Source of the DNA: Streptomyces cavernae
Lineage (GTDB): Bacteria; Actinomycetota; Actinomycetes; Streptomycetales; Streptomycetaceae
Length of the DNA stretch: 64,000 nt
Direction of reading: 5' to 3'
Assembly (NCBI RefSeq): GCF_004023625.1
Contig: NZ_RPDJ01000014.1
Location: 243,850 to 307,849, forward strand
The position numbers were made by a program, and so were the translations under genes. Below the pieces are notes generated by a model. The model made no database searches, had not been told where the DNA came from, and saw nothing but the letters and a program-made list of their open reading frames with translations. Numbering within the stretch: position 1 is the stretch's first letter; each line of letters begins with the position of its first letter. Shown here piece by piece: positions 35,340 through 44,099 of this stretch.

Positions 35340-35579
35340 TCAGCCGATCGTGCCGGCGTTTCCGAAGGCCGGGTTGAGGGCGCCGACGACGTTGGCGCTG
35401 TTGCCGACGGCGTTGACCGGCAGGTGGAGCGGGGCGCCCACCACATTGCCGGCGGCGACGCCGGACGAGCCGACCGACTCGGCCTGGGCACCCGCGTCGG
35501 CCGCGGCCAGACCGGCTCCGCCGAGGGCCGCGGCACCCGCTCCGACGGCGACGGCGACAGCCTTCGCGATGCGAGACAT
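35340..35579 (-). CDS. chpE: Short cysteine-free chaplin (ChpE-like)
   Basis: A 79-residue chaplin with signal peptide SRIAKAVAVAVGAGAAALGGAG. The domain, SSGVAAGNVVGAPLHLPVNA then VGNSANVVGALNPAFGNAG, lacks both cysteines, the feature that marks ChpE. Two adjacent ATGs exist; the second (35579) is better placed behind AAGGAGA. It faces the opposite way from the other chaplins here. Confidence 0.88.
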   Translation of the reverse strand: MSRIAKAVAVAVGAGAAALGGAGLAAADAGAQAESVGSSGVAAGNVVGAPLHLPVNAVGNSANVVGALNPAFGNAGTIG

Positions 35580-35689
35580 CATTCTCCTTAGTGGTTCGTC
35601 GAGTGCGGCCGCGCGTATCGCCGCCGCACCTGCCGTTCAACGCCGGGTCCGAGGGCCGGTCACGCCGCCAGGTCCTCCGTCACCCGTTC

Positions 35690-35735
35690 ACCGTCTTCGT
35701 CCGTTTACCGTCTTCGTCCCCTCACCGTCTTCGTC
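35690..35735. repeat. Three-copy 17-bp repeat upstream of chpE
   Basis: ACCGTCTTCGTC occurs at 35690-35701, 35707-35718 and 35724-35735, exactly 17 bp apart, in the gap between chpE and the two-HTH regulator. It could be a binding array for a chpE activator or simple repeat growth. Confidence 0.7.
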
Positions 35736-35751
35736 TGTTGGCGCCTGTGTC

Positions 35752-36507
35752 TCAACCGCTGGTTGAACGTGGCGTGGCAGTGCCGTCCGAGGTCGCTTCC
35801 GGTTTGCTGCGGAGGAGCTCGCGGGCCTGTTCCGCGGCGCGGGCGGTGCTCTCGGAGACGAAGTCGAGGAAGCGGGCGATGTTCTCCAAGCGGGTGGCGG
35901 CGGGGGTGCCCGGGACGAGGACGCGGACGCCCTGCCGTGCGGTCTCGACGAGTTGGGCGATGCCGCGGGCGCTGGCCAGCATCGACTCGTACCAGACGTC
36001 GTCGTCGACGACGTAGCGCTCGCGGCGGCGTTCGCCCTGTTCCCGGCGCACCATGCCCTGGCTCTCGAGGAACGCGATGGCTTTGGAGATGGACGCCGGG
36101 CTGACCTGGAGGCGCTGGACGAGTTCGGACGCGGTGAGGCTGCCGGAGTCGGTGAGGGTGAGGCAGGCCATCACCCGGGCCATCATCGTGGGCATGCCCG
36201 AAGCCATCATGACGGTGGTGAAGGCCTCCTCGTATTCGCGCACCGCTTCGGCGTCGCGCCCGTAAGCCTGCTCCGGCGCCTCCGCCCCCCGGGGCGCGAC
36301 CTGCCTGCGTCGGTGGGCACGGCGTTCGGTGGCGCGGTGGGCCAGGTCGGCGCGGTAGGACGTGGGGCCGCCGTTGCGCATCACCTCGCGCGTGATCGTC
36401 GAGGTCGGACGATTCAAACCTCTGGCGATCTCCGCGTAGGCGAGGCCGTCGGCCAGACCCAGCGCGATCCGCCGGCGTTCCTGTTGGGTGAGCCTGCCTC
36501 CCGGCAT
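35752..36507 (-). CDS. MarR/GbsR-like regulator with an extra N-terminal HTH
   Basis: A 251-residue regulator with two DNA-binding parts. Residues 5-45 (LTQQERRRIALGLADGLAYA then EIARGLNRPTSTITREVMRN) resemble the HTH_38 domain of IS30-type transposases. Residues 95-170 form a winged helix of the MarR/GbsR type (SLTASELVQRLQVSPASISKA then IAFLESQGMVRREQGERRRE). AAAGGAG lies 6-7 bp before ATG 36507. It is divergent from the DUF4097-DrrAB operon and probably represses it. Confidence 0.82.
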   Translation of the reverse strand: MPGGRLTQQERRRIALGLADGLAYAEIARGLNRPTSTITREVMRNGGPTSYRADLAHRATERRAHRRRQVAPRGAEAPEQAYGRDAEAVREYEEAFTTVMMASGMPTMMARVMACLTLTDSGSLTASELVQRLQVSPASISKAIAFLESQGMVRREQGERRRERYVVDDDVWYESMLASARGIAQLVETARQGVRVLVPGTPAATRLENIARFLDFVSESTARAAEQARELLRSKPEATSDGTATPRSTSG

Positions 36508-36580
36508 CGCGATCTCCTTTGTGCCCCTCGGCGGTCCTTGGTTCCTCGACTATAGCGTTCATTCCCAGTCCATTGCAATG

Positions 36581-36700
36581 GCTGGGGTGGTTGTCGTTGC
36601 GTTAAATTCGAGGCTGTTGCAACAATCTCATGGCTTTTACCTGCACTTATTAAGAGTTGACGCAACGAACTTGTTGCGGGGCATTGGAATGCAACGTAGC
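36581..36700. promoter_or_regulatory. Cluster of GTTGC/GCAAC palindromes in the divergent promoter region
   Basis: The 232-bp gap between the regulator and the DUF4097 gene is AT-rich and holds several related inverted motifs: CATTGCAATG (36581-36590), GTTGCAAC (about 36615-36622), and CGCAAC-GAACTT-GTTGCG (36661-36678, perfect arms). GCAACG-TAG-CGTT follows. These are likely operators for the two-HTH regulator. Confidence 0.6.
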
Positions 36701-36739
36701 GTTTCCATCGTTCGAAACGACGAGTCACGGGAGAGCATC

Positions 36740-37411
36740 ATGCAGACGTTCGACACTCCGGCCCCGGTTTCCGCCGTCCTGGACATCCCCGCGGGCCGTG
36801 TGCGGTTCATCGCCGGCGACCGGGCCGACACCACGGTGGAGGTCCTGCCCGTGGACGGCTCGAAGGGCCGTGATGTTAAGGCTGCGGAGCAGACCACGGT
36901 GGAATTCGGCGAGGGTGTGCTGCGGGTCGAGGGCCCGGCGGCGAAGAACCAGCTCATCGGGCCGTCCGGTTCGGTCGAGGTGACCATCGAGCTGCCCGCC
37001 GGTTCCCGCATCGAGGCGAAGACGGCCGGCGCCGCATTGCAGGGCGTGGGACGGCTCGGCGATGTCGTCTTCGACGGCGCGCTCGGCCAGGTCACGCTCG
37101 AGGAGGCCGCGAGCGCCCGCCTGGCCGTCCTGGCCGGGGATGTCGTGGTCGGCCGGCTGGGCGGCCCCGCGGAGATCAGCACCCAGAAGGGGGACATCCG
37201 CATCGACCAGGCCGTGCGCGGCACGGTGACGCTGCGCACCGAGCACGGCGAGATCTCGGTCGGCGCCGCCGCCGGAGTCTCCGCTGCCCTGGACGCCGGC
37301 ACCTCCCACGGCCGGATCCACAACGCACTCAGCAACACCGACGGCCCCAACCCCCAGCTGACCATCCACGCCACCACCGCCTACGGCGACATCACCGCCC
37401 GCAGCCTCTGA
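36740..37411 (+). CDS. DUF4097 family beta-strand repeat protein
   Basis: A 223-residue protein with the repeating short beta strands of DUF4097 (GVGRLGDVVFDGALGQVTLE, GDIRIDQAVRGTVTLRTEHG, ATTAYGDITARSL), likely a right-handed beta helix. No signal peptide is visible, so it is probably cytosolic. ATG 36740 follows GGGAGAG. It precedes the ABC exporter genes by 58 bp and is probably co-transcribed. Its role is unknown; in this setting it may aid the exporter or sense its substrate. Confidence 0.87.
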   Translation: MQTFDTPAPVSAVLDIPAGRVRFIAGDRADTTVEVLPVDGSKGRDVKAAEQTTVEFGEGVLRVEGPAAKNQLIGPSGSVEVTIELPAGSRIEAKTAGAALQGVGRLGDVVFDGALGQVTLEEAASARLAVLAGDVVVGRLGGPAEISTQKGDIRIDQAVRGTVTLRTEHGEISVGAAAGVSAALDAGTSHGRIHNALSNTDGPNPQLTIHATTAYGDITARSL

Positions 37412-37469
37412 CACGCCTTCCGGCCCGGCAGTCCTCATGACCCGGCAGCCTGCGACAAGGAGCATCCTC

Positions 37470-38435
37470 ATGACCACCCCGGCCATCGCAGCGAACGGGC
37501 TGCGCAAGTCCTACGGCGACAAGACCGTCCTGGACGGCGTAGACCTGACCGTCCCGCAAGGAACGGTCTTCTCCCTGCTCGGCCCGAACGGCGCCGGCAA
37601 GACCACCGCCGTGAAGATCCTCTCCACGCTCATCACCGCCGACGGCGGCCAGGCCCAGGTCGGCGGACACGACCTGGCCACCGACCCGCAGGCCGTGCGC
37701 GCCGCGATCGGCGTCACCGGACAGTTCTCCGCCGTCGACGGCCTGATCACCGGTGAGGAGAACATGCTCCTCATGGCGGACCTGCACCACCTCCCCAGGC
37801 ACCAAGGGCGGCGGGTCGCCGCGGAACTGCTGGAACGCTTCGACCTGGTCGAGGCCGCGAACAAGCCCGCCTCCACCTACTCCGGCGGCATGAAACGCCG
37901 CCTCGACATCGCCATGACCCTGGTCGGAAACCCGCGCATCATCTTCCTCGACGAACCCACCACCGGCCTGGACCCCCGCTCCCGCCACAACATGTGGCAG
38001 ATCATCCGCGAACTCGTCACCGGCGGCGTGACCGTCTTCCTCACCACCCAGTACTTGGAGGAAGCCGACCAGCTCGCCGACCGCATCGCCGTACTCAACA
38101 ACGGCACGATCGCCGCCCAGGGCAGCGCCGAGGAACTCAAGCGACTCATCCCCGGCGGCCACGTCCGGCTCCGCTTCACCGACCCGGCCGCCTACCAGGG
38201 CGCCGCCACCGTCCTGCGCGACGCCACCCGCGACGACACGTCACTGGCCCTGCAGATCCCCTCCGGCGGCAGTCAGCGCGAACTGCGCTCCATCCTCGAC
38301 CGGTTGGACTCCGCCGGCATCGAGGCCGACGAACTCACCGTGCACACCCCCGACCTCGACGACGTCTTCTTCGCCCTGACCGGCGCCACCCAGACCACCC
38401 ACCAGCCCAACCAGCCTGAGGAGGCTGTCCGATGA
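37470..38435 (+). CDS. DrrA-type ABC transporter ATP-binding protein
   Basis: A 321-residue ATPase of the daunorubicin-resistance exporter family. Walker A is LGPNGAGKTTAVK (about residues 38-50), the signature is YSGGMKRRLDIA, Walker B is IIFLDEPTTGLDPRSR. The C-terminal DrrA domain ends LTVHTPDLDDVFFALTG. ATG 37470 has AAGGAG 7 bp upstream; an earlier in-frame start was rejected. It overlaps the permease by 4 bp. Confidence 0.93.
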   Translation: MTTPAIAANGLRKSYGDKTVLDGVDLTVPQGTVFSLLGPNGAGKTTAVKILSTLITADGGQAQVGGHDLATDPQAVRAAIGVTGQFSAVDGLITGEENMLLMADLHHLPRHQGRRVAAELLERFDLVEAANKPASTYSGGMKRRLDIAMTLVGNPRIIFLDEPTTGLDPRSRHNMWQIIRELVTGGVTVFLTTQYLEEADQLADRIAVLNNGTIAAQGSAEELKRLIPGGHVRLRFTDPAAYQGAATVLRDATRDDTSLALQIPSGGSQRELRSILDRLDSAGIEADELTVHTPDLDDVFFALTGATQTTHQPNQPEEAVR

Positions 38436-39244
38436 GCGCCCCCCTGGCTCCCGCCCGCCCGACCCGGATCTCCCTGGCCGTGCGCGACTCCTCCACGATG
38501 CTGCGCCGCAACCTCCTGCACGCCCGGCGCTACCCCTCCCTCACCCTGAACCTGCTGCTCACCCCGGTCATGCTGCTACTGCTGTTCGTCTACGTCTTCG
38601 GCAACACCATGAGCGCGGGCATCGGCGGCGGCGACCGCTCCGACTACATCGCCTACCTCGTGCCGGGCCTGCTGCTGATGACCATCGGCAGCACCACCAT
38701 CGGCACCGCCGTCTCCGTCTCCAACGACATGACCGAGGGCATCATCGCCCGCTTCCGCACCATGGCCATCCACCGCGGCTCTGTGCTCGTCGGCCACGTC
38801 ATCGGCAGCGTGCTGCAGTCCATCATCAGTGTCATCCTCGTCGGCGCCGTCGGCGTGGCCATCGGCTTCCGCTCCACCGACGCCACCGCCCTGGAATGGT
38901 TCGCGGCCTTCGGACTGCTCACCCTGTTCGCCCTGGCACTCACCTGGATCGCCGTCGGCATGGGCCTGATCAGCCCGAACGCCGAGGCCGCCAGCAACAA
39001 CGCCCTGCCGCTGATCTTCCTCCCGCTCATCTCCAGCGCCTTCGTCCCCATCGACGCGATGCCGAGCTGGTTCCAGCCGATCGCCGAATACCAGCCCTTC
39101 ACCCCCGCCATCGAGACCCTGCGCGGCCTGCTCCTCGGCACCGAGATCGGCCACAACGGATGGCTCGCCGTGGCCTGGTGCCTGGGCCTCGCGGTACTCG
39201 GCTACCTCTGGTCGACCTCCAAGTTCAACAACGACCCGAAGTAA
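38432..39244 (+). CDS. DrrB-type ABC transporter permease
   Basis: A 270-residue ABC-2 permease with about six membrane helices (LLLTPVMLLLLFVYVFGNTM, IISVILVGAVGVAIGF and others) and the conserved NALPLIFLPLISSAFVPIDAMP loop. It pairs with the DrrA-like ATPase to form a multidrug or natural-product exporter, most likely under the divergent MarR/GbsR-like regulator. Confidence 0.92.
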   Translation: MSAPLAPARPTRISLAVRDSSTMLRRNLLHARRYPSLTLNLLLTPVMLLLLFVYVFGNTMSAGIGGGDRSDYIAYLVPGLLLMTIGSTTIGTAVSVSNDMTEGIIARFRTMAIHRGSVLVGHVIGSVLQSIISVILVGAVGVAIGFRSTDATALEWFAAFGLLTLFALALTWIAVGMGLISPNAEAASNNALPLIFLPLISSAFVPIDAMPSWFQPIAEYQPFTPAIETLRGLLLGTEIGHNGWLAVAWCLGLAVLGYLWSTSKFNNDPK

Positions 39245-39533
39245 CCGCCATGACAACGCGGGCAGTTGTCCCGCGACTCGTCCCACTCGAGGGCGGCGTG
39301 CACCGACACAGCGTCGGCGCACGCCGCCCCGTCCGCGTCATCGGCCGCCCGCCCATGCACACGGGGCCGCCTGACCGGCCATCCGGCAGACCGCACGCCG
39401 GCCATCCCCGCCCGTACGGCCAACTCCGCACGTTCGCTGTCTACTCATGGGTAGCTTTCTGTTGGCCTGCCGTCCATTCTTGGTCGTGACCATGACGAGT
39501 TGAATCCCGTCTCGTACGAGAGAAGGAGCGAGC

Positions 39534-40169
39534 ATGGCAAGACGCGGTGTACGTCAGCGGATTGCGGCGGTATCGGTCGCGGCGGTCCTCGGGTTGGGAG
39601 TACCGGTGGTTGCCGCGGGACCGGCCGCAGCGGCACCGGCGGCAAGCGTCACAACGGCCGCCGCCGCGGCCGACGTCGACTACGCCACCTGGCAGAGCGA
39701 CGTACGCAAGGTCATCGACCAGGCGCTGCCGTACGTCCAGCAGCGTACGCAGAACACTTCAGGGCAGAAGCTCGCGATCGTCTTCGACATCGACAACACC
39801 ACGCTGGAGAGCGACTTCCACCCCTGGTACCAGCTGCCCACCCCGGCGGTGAAGCCGTCGCTGGAGCTGGCCACGTACGCCAAGTCCCGTGGTGTGAACG
39901 TCTTCTTCATCACCGCGCGGCCGGGCATCATCTACAGCCTGACCAAGTCCAACCTGACATCGGTGGGTTACCCCCTCGACGACCTCTATGTCCGTGATCT
40001 GCCGGACCTGTTCGCGGAGGTCGGCGCGTACAAGACGGCCAAGCGCACGGAGATCGAGGCCAAGGGCTACACGATCATCGCCAACGTCGGCAACAACACC
40101 ACCGACCTGGTGGGCGGCCACGCGGAGCGCACCTTCAAACTGCCGGACTACGACGGCCAGTTGTCCTGA
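39534..40169 (+). CDS. Secreted HAD-superfamily acid phosphatase
   Basis: A 211-residue protein with a signal peptide (RRGVRQRIAAVSVAAVLGLG through AAAAPA). The HAD nucleophile motif is FDIDNTTLES (Asp at about residues 84 and 86); motif II is FFITARP; the last motif is NVGNNTTDL. It matches class III/B acid phosphatases that release phosphate outside the cell. A 289-bp gap precedes it. Convergent with the sugar-binding lipoprotein. Confidence 0.9.
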   Translation: MARRGVRQRIAAVSVAAVLGLGVPVVAAGPAAAAPAASVTTAAAAADVDYATWQSDVRKVIDQALPYVQQRTQNTSGQKLAIVFDIDNTTLESDFHPWYQLPTPAVKPSLELATYAKSRGVNVFFITARPGIIYSLTKSNLTSVGYPLDDLYVRDLPDLFAEVGAYKTAKRTEIEAKGYTIIANVGNNTTDLVGGHAERTFKLPDYDGQLS

Positions 40170-40184
40170 GTCAGTGGGACTTCG

Positions 40185-40214
40185 CGGTGGCGACGCCGGT
40201 GCGGCGCGCCACCG
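40185..40214. terminator. Weak hairpin between convergent genes
   Basis: CGGTGGCG pairs with CGCCACCG across a 14-base loop in the 72-bp gap between the phosphatase and the leftward lipoprotein gene. Confidence 0.4.
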
Positions 40215-40241
40215 TGACGGTGAAGGACCCGGCGCCGGGCG

Positions 40242-41336
40242 CTACTTGAGGTCGCTCGCCTTGATGTAACCGGAGTTGACCAGCACCTGCTTGTAGTTGG
40301 TCCGGTCGACGCTGACCGGCTCCAGCAGGTACGCCGGGACGATCTTCTTGCCGTTGTCGTAGGTCTTGGTGTCGCTGATCACCGGCGAGTTGCCGTGCAG
40401 CACCGAGTTGACCATGTGCGCGGTGACCAGGGCGAGCTTGCGGGTGTCCTTGTAGACCGTCTCCGACTGCTCGCGATCGATGATCGCCTGCACGGACGGG
40501 GTCTCGGCGTCCTGCCCCGTCACGAGCGGCAGCGGCTTGGCGTCGGTGCCGTAACCGTCAGCCTTCAGCGCGTTGATGATGCCGATGGACATGCCGTCAT
40601 ACGGAGAGAGGACCGCGTCCAGCTTGGCGTCGGAGTACGTCGAGGAGAGCACCTTCGCCATACGCTTCTGGGCGAGGCGGCCGTCCCACCGCAGGGTGGT
40701 GAGGTTCTTGAAATCGGTCTCGCCCGACTTCACTACGAGCTGGCCGCTGTCGATGTACTCCTGCAGGACATCCATCGCGCCTTTGAAGAAGTACTTGGCG
40801 TTGTTGTCGTCGGCGGAGCCGGCGAACAGCTCGATGTTGAAGGGGCCCTTACCGCTGCCGTTGACCAGACCCAGCTGCTCCACGATGTACATCGCCTGGA
40901 GCTGGCCGACCTTCAGGTTGTCGAAGCTGGAGTAGTAGTCGACGTCCGGCGTGTTCATCGGCAGACGGTCGTAGCCGATGACGGGAACGCCGGCGTCCTC
41001 CGCCTTCTTCAGCACTCCGCCCAACACGGTGCTGTCGACCGCAGCGATCACCAGGACGTCCGCGCCGCCCTGGATCATGTTCTCCAGCTGCTCGATCTGC
41101 GTCTTGGAACTGTTGTTGGCGTACTTCAGGGTCGTGCTGTAGCCGTACTGCCGCAGCTCGCTGACCATGTTGTCGCCGTCGTTGATCCACCGCTGGGAGG
41201 TCTTGGTCGGCATGGCGATACCGACTGTCGCGTCGTCCGTGCTGCTGGCCCCCTCGCTGTCGCCGCCGCTGCAAGCGGCGAGGGAGAGGGAGAGAGCCGC
41301 GGCTATGGCCGCAGCGGCAGTGGTGCGGGCGCGCAT
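40242..41336 (-). CDS. Sugar-binding ABC transporter lipoprotein (ChvE/XylF type)
   Basis: A 364-residue substrate-binding lipoprotein. The signal peptide ends in a lipobox, LSLAAC (Cys about 22), followed by a Gly/Ser/Asp-rich linker and a periplasmic-binding-protein type I fold (VGIAMPTKTSQRWINDGDNM, VIAAVDSTVLGGVLKKAEDA, VLSPYDGMSIGIINALKADG). It matches the ChvE-like multiple-sugar-binding group. The ATG at 41336 was chosen from two close ones because AGGA lies 9 bp upstream. The matching ATPase and permease genes are not next to it, so it is an orphan here. Confidence 0.9.
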   Translation of the reverse strand: MRARTTAAAAIAAALSLSLAACSGGDSEGASSTDDATVGIAMPTKTSQRWINDGDNMVSELRQYGYSTTLKYANNSSKTQIEQLENMIQGGADVLVIAAVDSTVLGGVLKKAEDAGVPVIGYDRLPMNTPDVDYYSSFDNLKVGQLQAMYIVEQLGLVNGSGKGPFNIELFAGSADDNNAKYFFKGAMDVLQEYIDSGQLVVKSGETDFKNLTTLRWDGRLAQKRMAKVLSSTYSDAKLDAVLSPYDGMSIGIINALKADGYGTDAKPLPLVTGQDAETPSVQAIIDREQSETVYKDTRKLALVTAHMVNSVLHGNSPVISDTKTYDNGKKIVPAYLLEPVSVDRTNYKQVLVNSGYIKASDLK

Positions 41337-41852
41337 CGTCATCGTTCCTAACAAAAACGGTTATTCAGCCGGCCGTCGGGATGGCGACCGGTTACCCGGA
41401 CGTGACGCACCGCCCGGGAGTAACGCTACTCACCGGTTCCCGGTGAGCTGGTACTGGCGTCGGACAGGACGGTATGTGGTTGCGACCGGGCCCTCGGCCT
41501 TCTCCGCGCACGAGTGGACCGGGTTGACCGGCCCGAACGAGCACGGTCCTCGAACGTGGAATGCCGGGCAGCGTACCTCGAAGCACATAATCACCACATC
41601 CCCCGTCCGCGAGCTTCATGGTCACGAAGAGGAGTCGTTCCTGGGCGGGGCGTGGCGAAAACCTCCCTCGGTAATCGGGCTTGAGAGGGTGTGTTCGGTT
41701 TACGGAGGGGCGCAAAAGGGGGAAAGGGAGCGCCTGACACGTGACAGGGCTCACGTAACGATTGGAATACACGGAGCGGTGCCGAACGCACCCCGGATGC
41801 CCCCGTGATGGACCACACCGGGCAATCGCGACGAGGAACCTCGGGTCGCCGG
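41337..41852. other. Non-coding gap
   Basis: I see no supportable gene in these 516 bp. The part near 41337 should carry the promoter of the sugar-binding lipoprotein. Near 41739 there is a TGACACGTGACA element of unknown meaning. Confidence 0.5.
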
Positions 41853-44099
41853 TCATCTGGTCCCCGTTCCCCAGCTCTTCGCGTGCGCTGAGCGTGCGTG
41901 GCGTTCCCGCCGGCGGTCCGACGTGTGCTCACGCGTACCGGCGACGGCCGCCGCCGCAGTGGGTGGAGCGGCCGCAGTGGGTGGAGCGGCCGCAGTCGGG
42001 GGAGCCGCCGCAGCCGGTTGGGCCGTCACGGCCGGTCGGGCCGCCGCGACCGGTGGCTCCATGGGCGTGCCGCTCAGTTCGTGCCGCCACAGGATGTCGG
42101 CGACACGCTGGACGGCGGCCGTCAGGTGCCGGCGGTAGGTGCTGAGGGGCAGTCCGAGCTGCCGGGCGGCCGCCTCCTGGGTGGGGGTGGCCTCCACATA
42201 GGTCGCCATGAGGGCGCGGTGCCGTTTGGCCCCGCCGCGCTCCTCGAGCAGCGCGTCCACGGCCCGTACCAGGACGTCCCGCAGACTCCCGCCGCTGTTG
42301 GCCACGGCGCGGCTGCGCAGCAGCGGACTGGCGGCCAGTTCCTCGGGCCAGCGCAGCGCGCGCAGCGCGTCCCCCACCGCGGTGTCGAACTCCGGACGGG
42401 ACAGCACCACGAGTTCCTCCTGCTGCCGCGAAGAGCGCGCCGCGGCCCCGGTGTCACCGGCGACCAGAGCGTCACTCTTGTCCGCCAGCCAGGACGTGAC
42501 CGGATTTGTGCGCCAGTCGTGCGTGAACAGCCGGTAGGAGTGACCGCCCACGACGGGTCCGCCGGCGACCGGCGGCATGTCGATCCGGGTCAGATGGGTG
42601 TCCCAGAACCCGTCGTCCCGCATCACCACGAACGAGTGCGCGAGCCGGTCGGACCGGATGATCTCCCCGGTCGAGCGCCACCGGATCAGGTCCATCACCG
42701 GGGAAGGCCGGTGGTACGCGGGCGGATGCACATGGAAACGCGAGACGCCCAGGTGCTCCCCGGCGCGCGGCGGTTCGGTCGAGCGGGCATGGGCCCAGGC
42801 GGCCGCCACCACCGGGTCGACGTCCTCGCCCTCCGGGCCTTCGAGCCGCAGCCAGGCCGAGGCGGCAACGATGTCATCGTTGCGGGCGCCGCGGTAGACA
42901 CGGAACGCCTCCGGCTGTCTGTCCAGCCAGAACGCTGCGATCGCTGCGGACTCGGCGCCCTCGGCCTCGTGCACCAACTCGAGCACGCGCTCCCGGTCGG
43001 TGGGGTGGTACGGCAGGTCCCGCACCCGGGCCTCCGGGAGCCATGCGTGGGCGTGGGCCATCAGCCCGTTGTTCCGGTACAGGTACAGCAGCGCGCCCAC
43101 CGCCTGCACCATCCGCGCGGCGGGCGCCGCCCGGACCCGGTCGAGCAGGTACTCGTGCATCCGCCGGTGCAGGGCCGCGAACCCATCTGGGTCGCGCCAG
43201 CGCAGATCGGCAGCCAGCACTTCCCGCACCACGTCGTGCGGGAACAGCCCGGAGGGGCCGGACTCGACGAACGGCTGGGTGCGCAGCCAGGCGAACAGTT
43301 CGGCTGCGTGCTCGCCCAACATCGCCCGCAGCAGCGCCTCGGAGGTGACGTGGGCGTGGGCGCACACCTCGAGCGCCGTGCGGTGCGCGGGAGACGGCAG
43401 ATCGCTCACCAACTGCGGCAGTAGCGTCGCCATCACGTCCTCGGCGGGCGAGCGGTCCGGCGTACGCGGCGTCCGGCGCCCCTCCTGCCGTACGGCGACC
43501 GCCGCCGCCAGCGCCAGGGCCAGTGGGTGGCCGCCGGTGAAGGACAGCAGTGCGCGGTGTGCCGCGGCCGGCACCCCGCGGGCCCGTAAGAACGCGGCGG
43601 CCTCGTCCGGCGCCAGGTTCCGTAAGGTCACCACCCGCAGCAGGTCCGCCCAGCCGGGATCGGCGACCCAGCGCGGATCGGGCGGCACACGTCCGGCGAC
43701 CACCGCGATCGAGTCCATCGGCAGCCGGGGCAGGAATTCCTCCCACAGCCAGCCGTTCAGGTCGTGACAGCGTTCGAAGGTGTCGATCAGGAGCACCGAA
43801 CCCGGCTCCCCCGCCGCCTTCCCCGCGGCCTGGACGAAGTCCTCCGGCGTCGGTCCGCCCCGGCCGTCCACCGTGACCACCAGCCGCCCCGTGCGCCGCG
43901 CCTCCAGGGCGAACCGGCGCAGCAGCGTCGACTTCCCTATCCCGCCGGGTCCGTGCAGATACAGCACGGGCGGCGCGCCGGGCTCACCCGCCAGGGCGGA
44001 CCGGAACAGCGCCTGCTCCACCGTCCGCCCGACGAACGCCCGGTCCCGCGCCACGGTCACCCGGTCGCCCAACGAGCCACCGCCGCCCCACGGATCCAT
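41853..44099 (-). CDS. Large P-loop ATPase regulator with C-terminal HTH
   Basis: A 748-residue protein of the signal-transduction ATPase type. FVGRTVEQALFRSALAG starts the ATPase, Walker A is GPGGIGKSTLLRRF (about residues 50-63) and the Walker B-like strand is SVLLIDTFERC. A long helical middle follows. Near the C-terminus TQEAAARQLGLPLSTYRRHL looks like a sigma-70 region 4-type helix-turn-helix. The last 60 residues are low-complexity (AAPPTAAAPPTAAAPPT), matching a 15-bp DNA repeat at about 41950-42010. ATG 44099 follows a GGGGGGACTC element. Target genes and ligand are unknown. Confidence 0.82.
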   Translation of the reverse strand: MDPWGGGGSLGDRVTVARDRAFVGRTVEQALFRSALAGEPGAPPVLYLHGPGGIGKSTLLRRFALEARRTGRLVVTVDGRGGPTPEDFVQAAGKAAGEPGSVLLIDTFERCHDLNGWLWEEFLPRLPMDSIAVVAGRVPPDPRWVADPGWADLLRVVTLRNLAPDEAAAFLRARGVPAAAHRALLSFTGGHPLALALAAAVAVRQEGRRTPRTPDRSPAEDVMATLLPQLVSDLPSPAHRTALEVCAHAHVTSEALLRAMLGEHAAELFAWLRTQPFVESGPSGLFPHDVVREVLAADLRWRDPDGFAALHRRMHEYLLDRVRAAPAARMVQAVGALLYLYRNNGLMAHAHAWLPEARVRDLPYHPTDRERVLELVHEAEGAESAAIAAFWLDRQPEAFRVYRGARNDDIVAASAWLRLEGPEGEDVDPVVAAAWAHARSTEPPRAGEHLGVSRFHVHPPAYHRPSPVMDLIRWRSTGEIIRSDRLAHSFVVMRDDGFWDTHLTRIDMPPVAGGPVVGGHSYRLFTHDWRTNPVTSWLADKSDALVAGDTGAAARSSRQQEELVVLSRPEFDTAVGDALRALRWPEELAASPLLRSRAVANSGGSLRDVLVRAVDALLEERGGAKRHRALMATYVEATPTQEAAARQLGLPLSTYRRHLTAAVQRVADILWRHELSGTPMEPPVAAARPAVTAQPAAAAPPTAAAPPTAAAPPTAAAAVAGTREHTSDRRRERHARSAHAKSWGTGTR

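Noticed and set aside
41392..41856. 154-codon leftward frame before the P-loop regulator
   Set aside because: No recognisable domain, poor codon pattern and no ribosome binding site; kept as non-coding.
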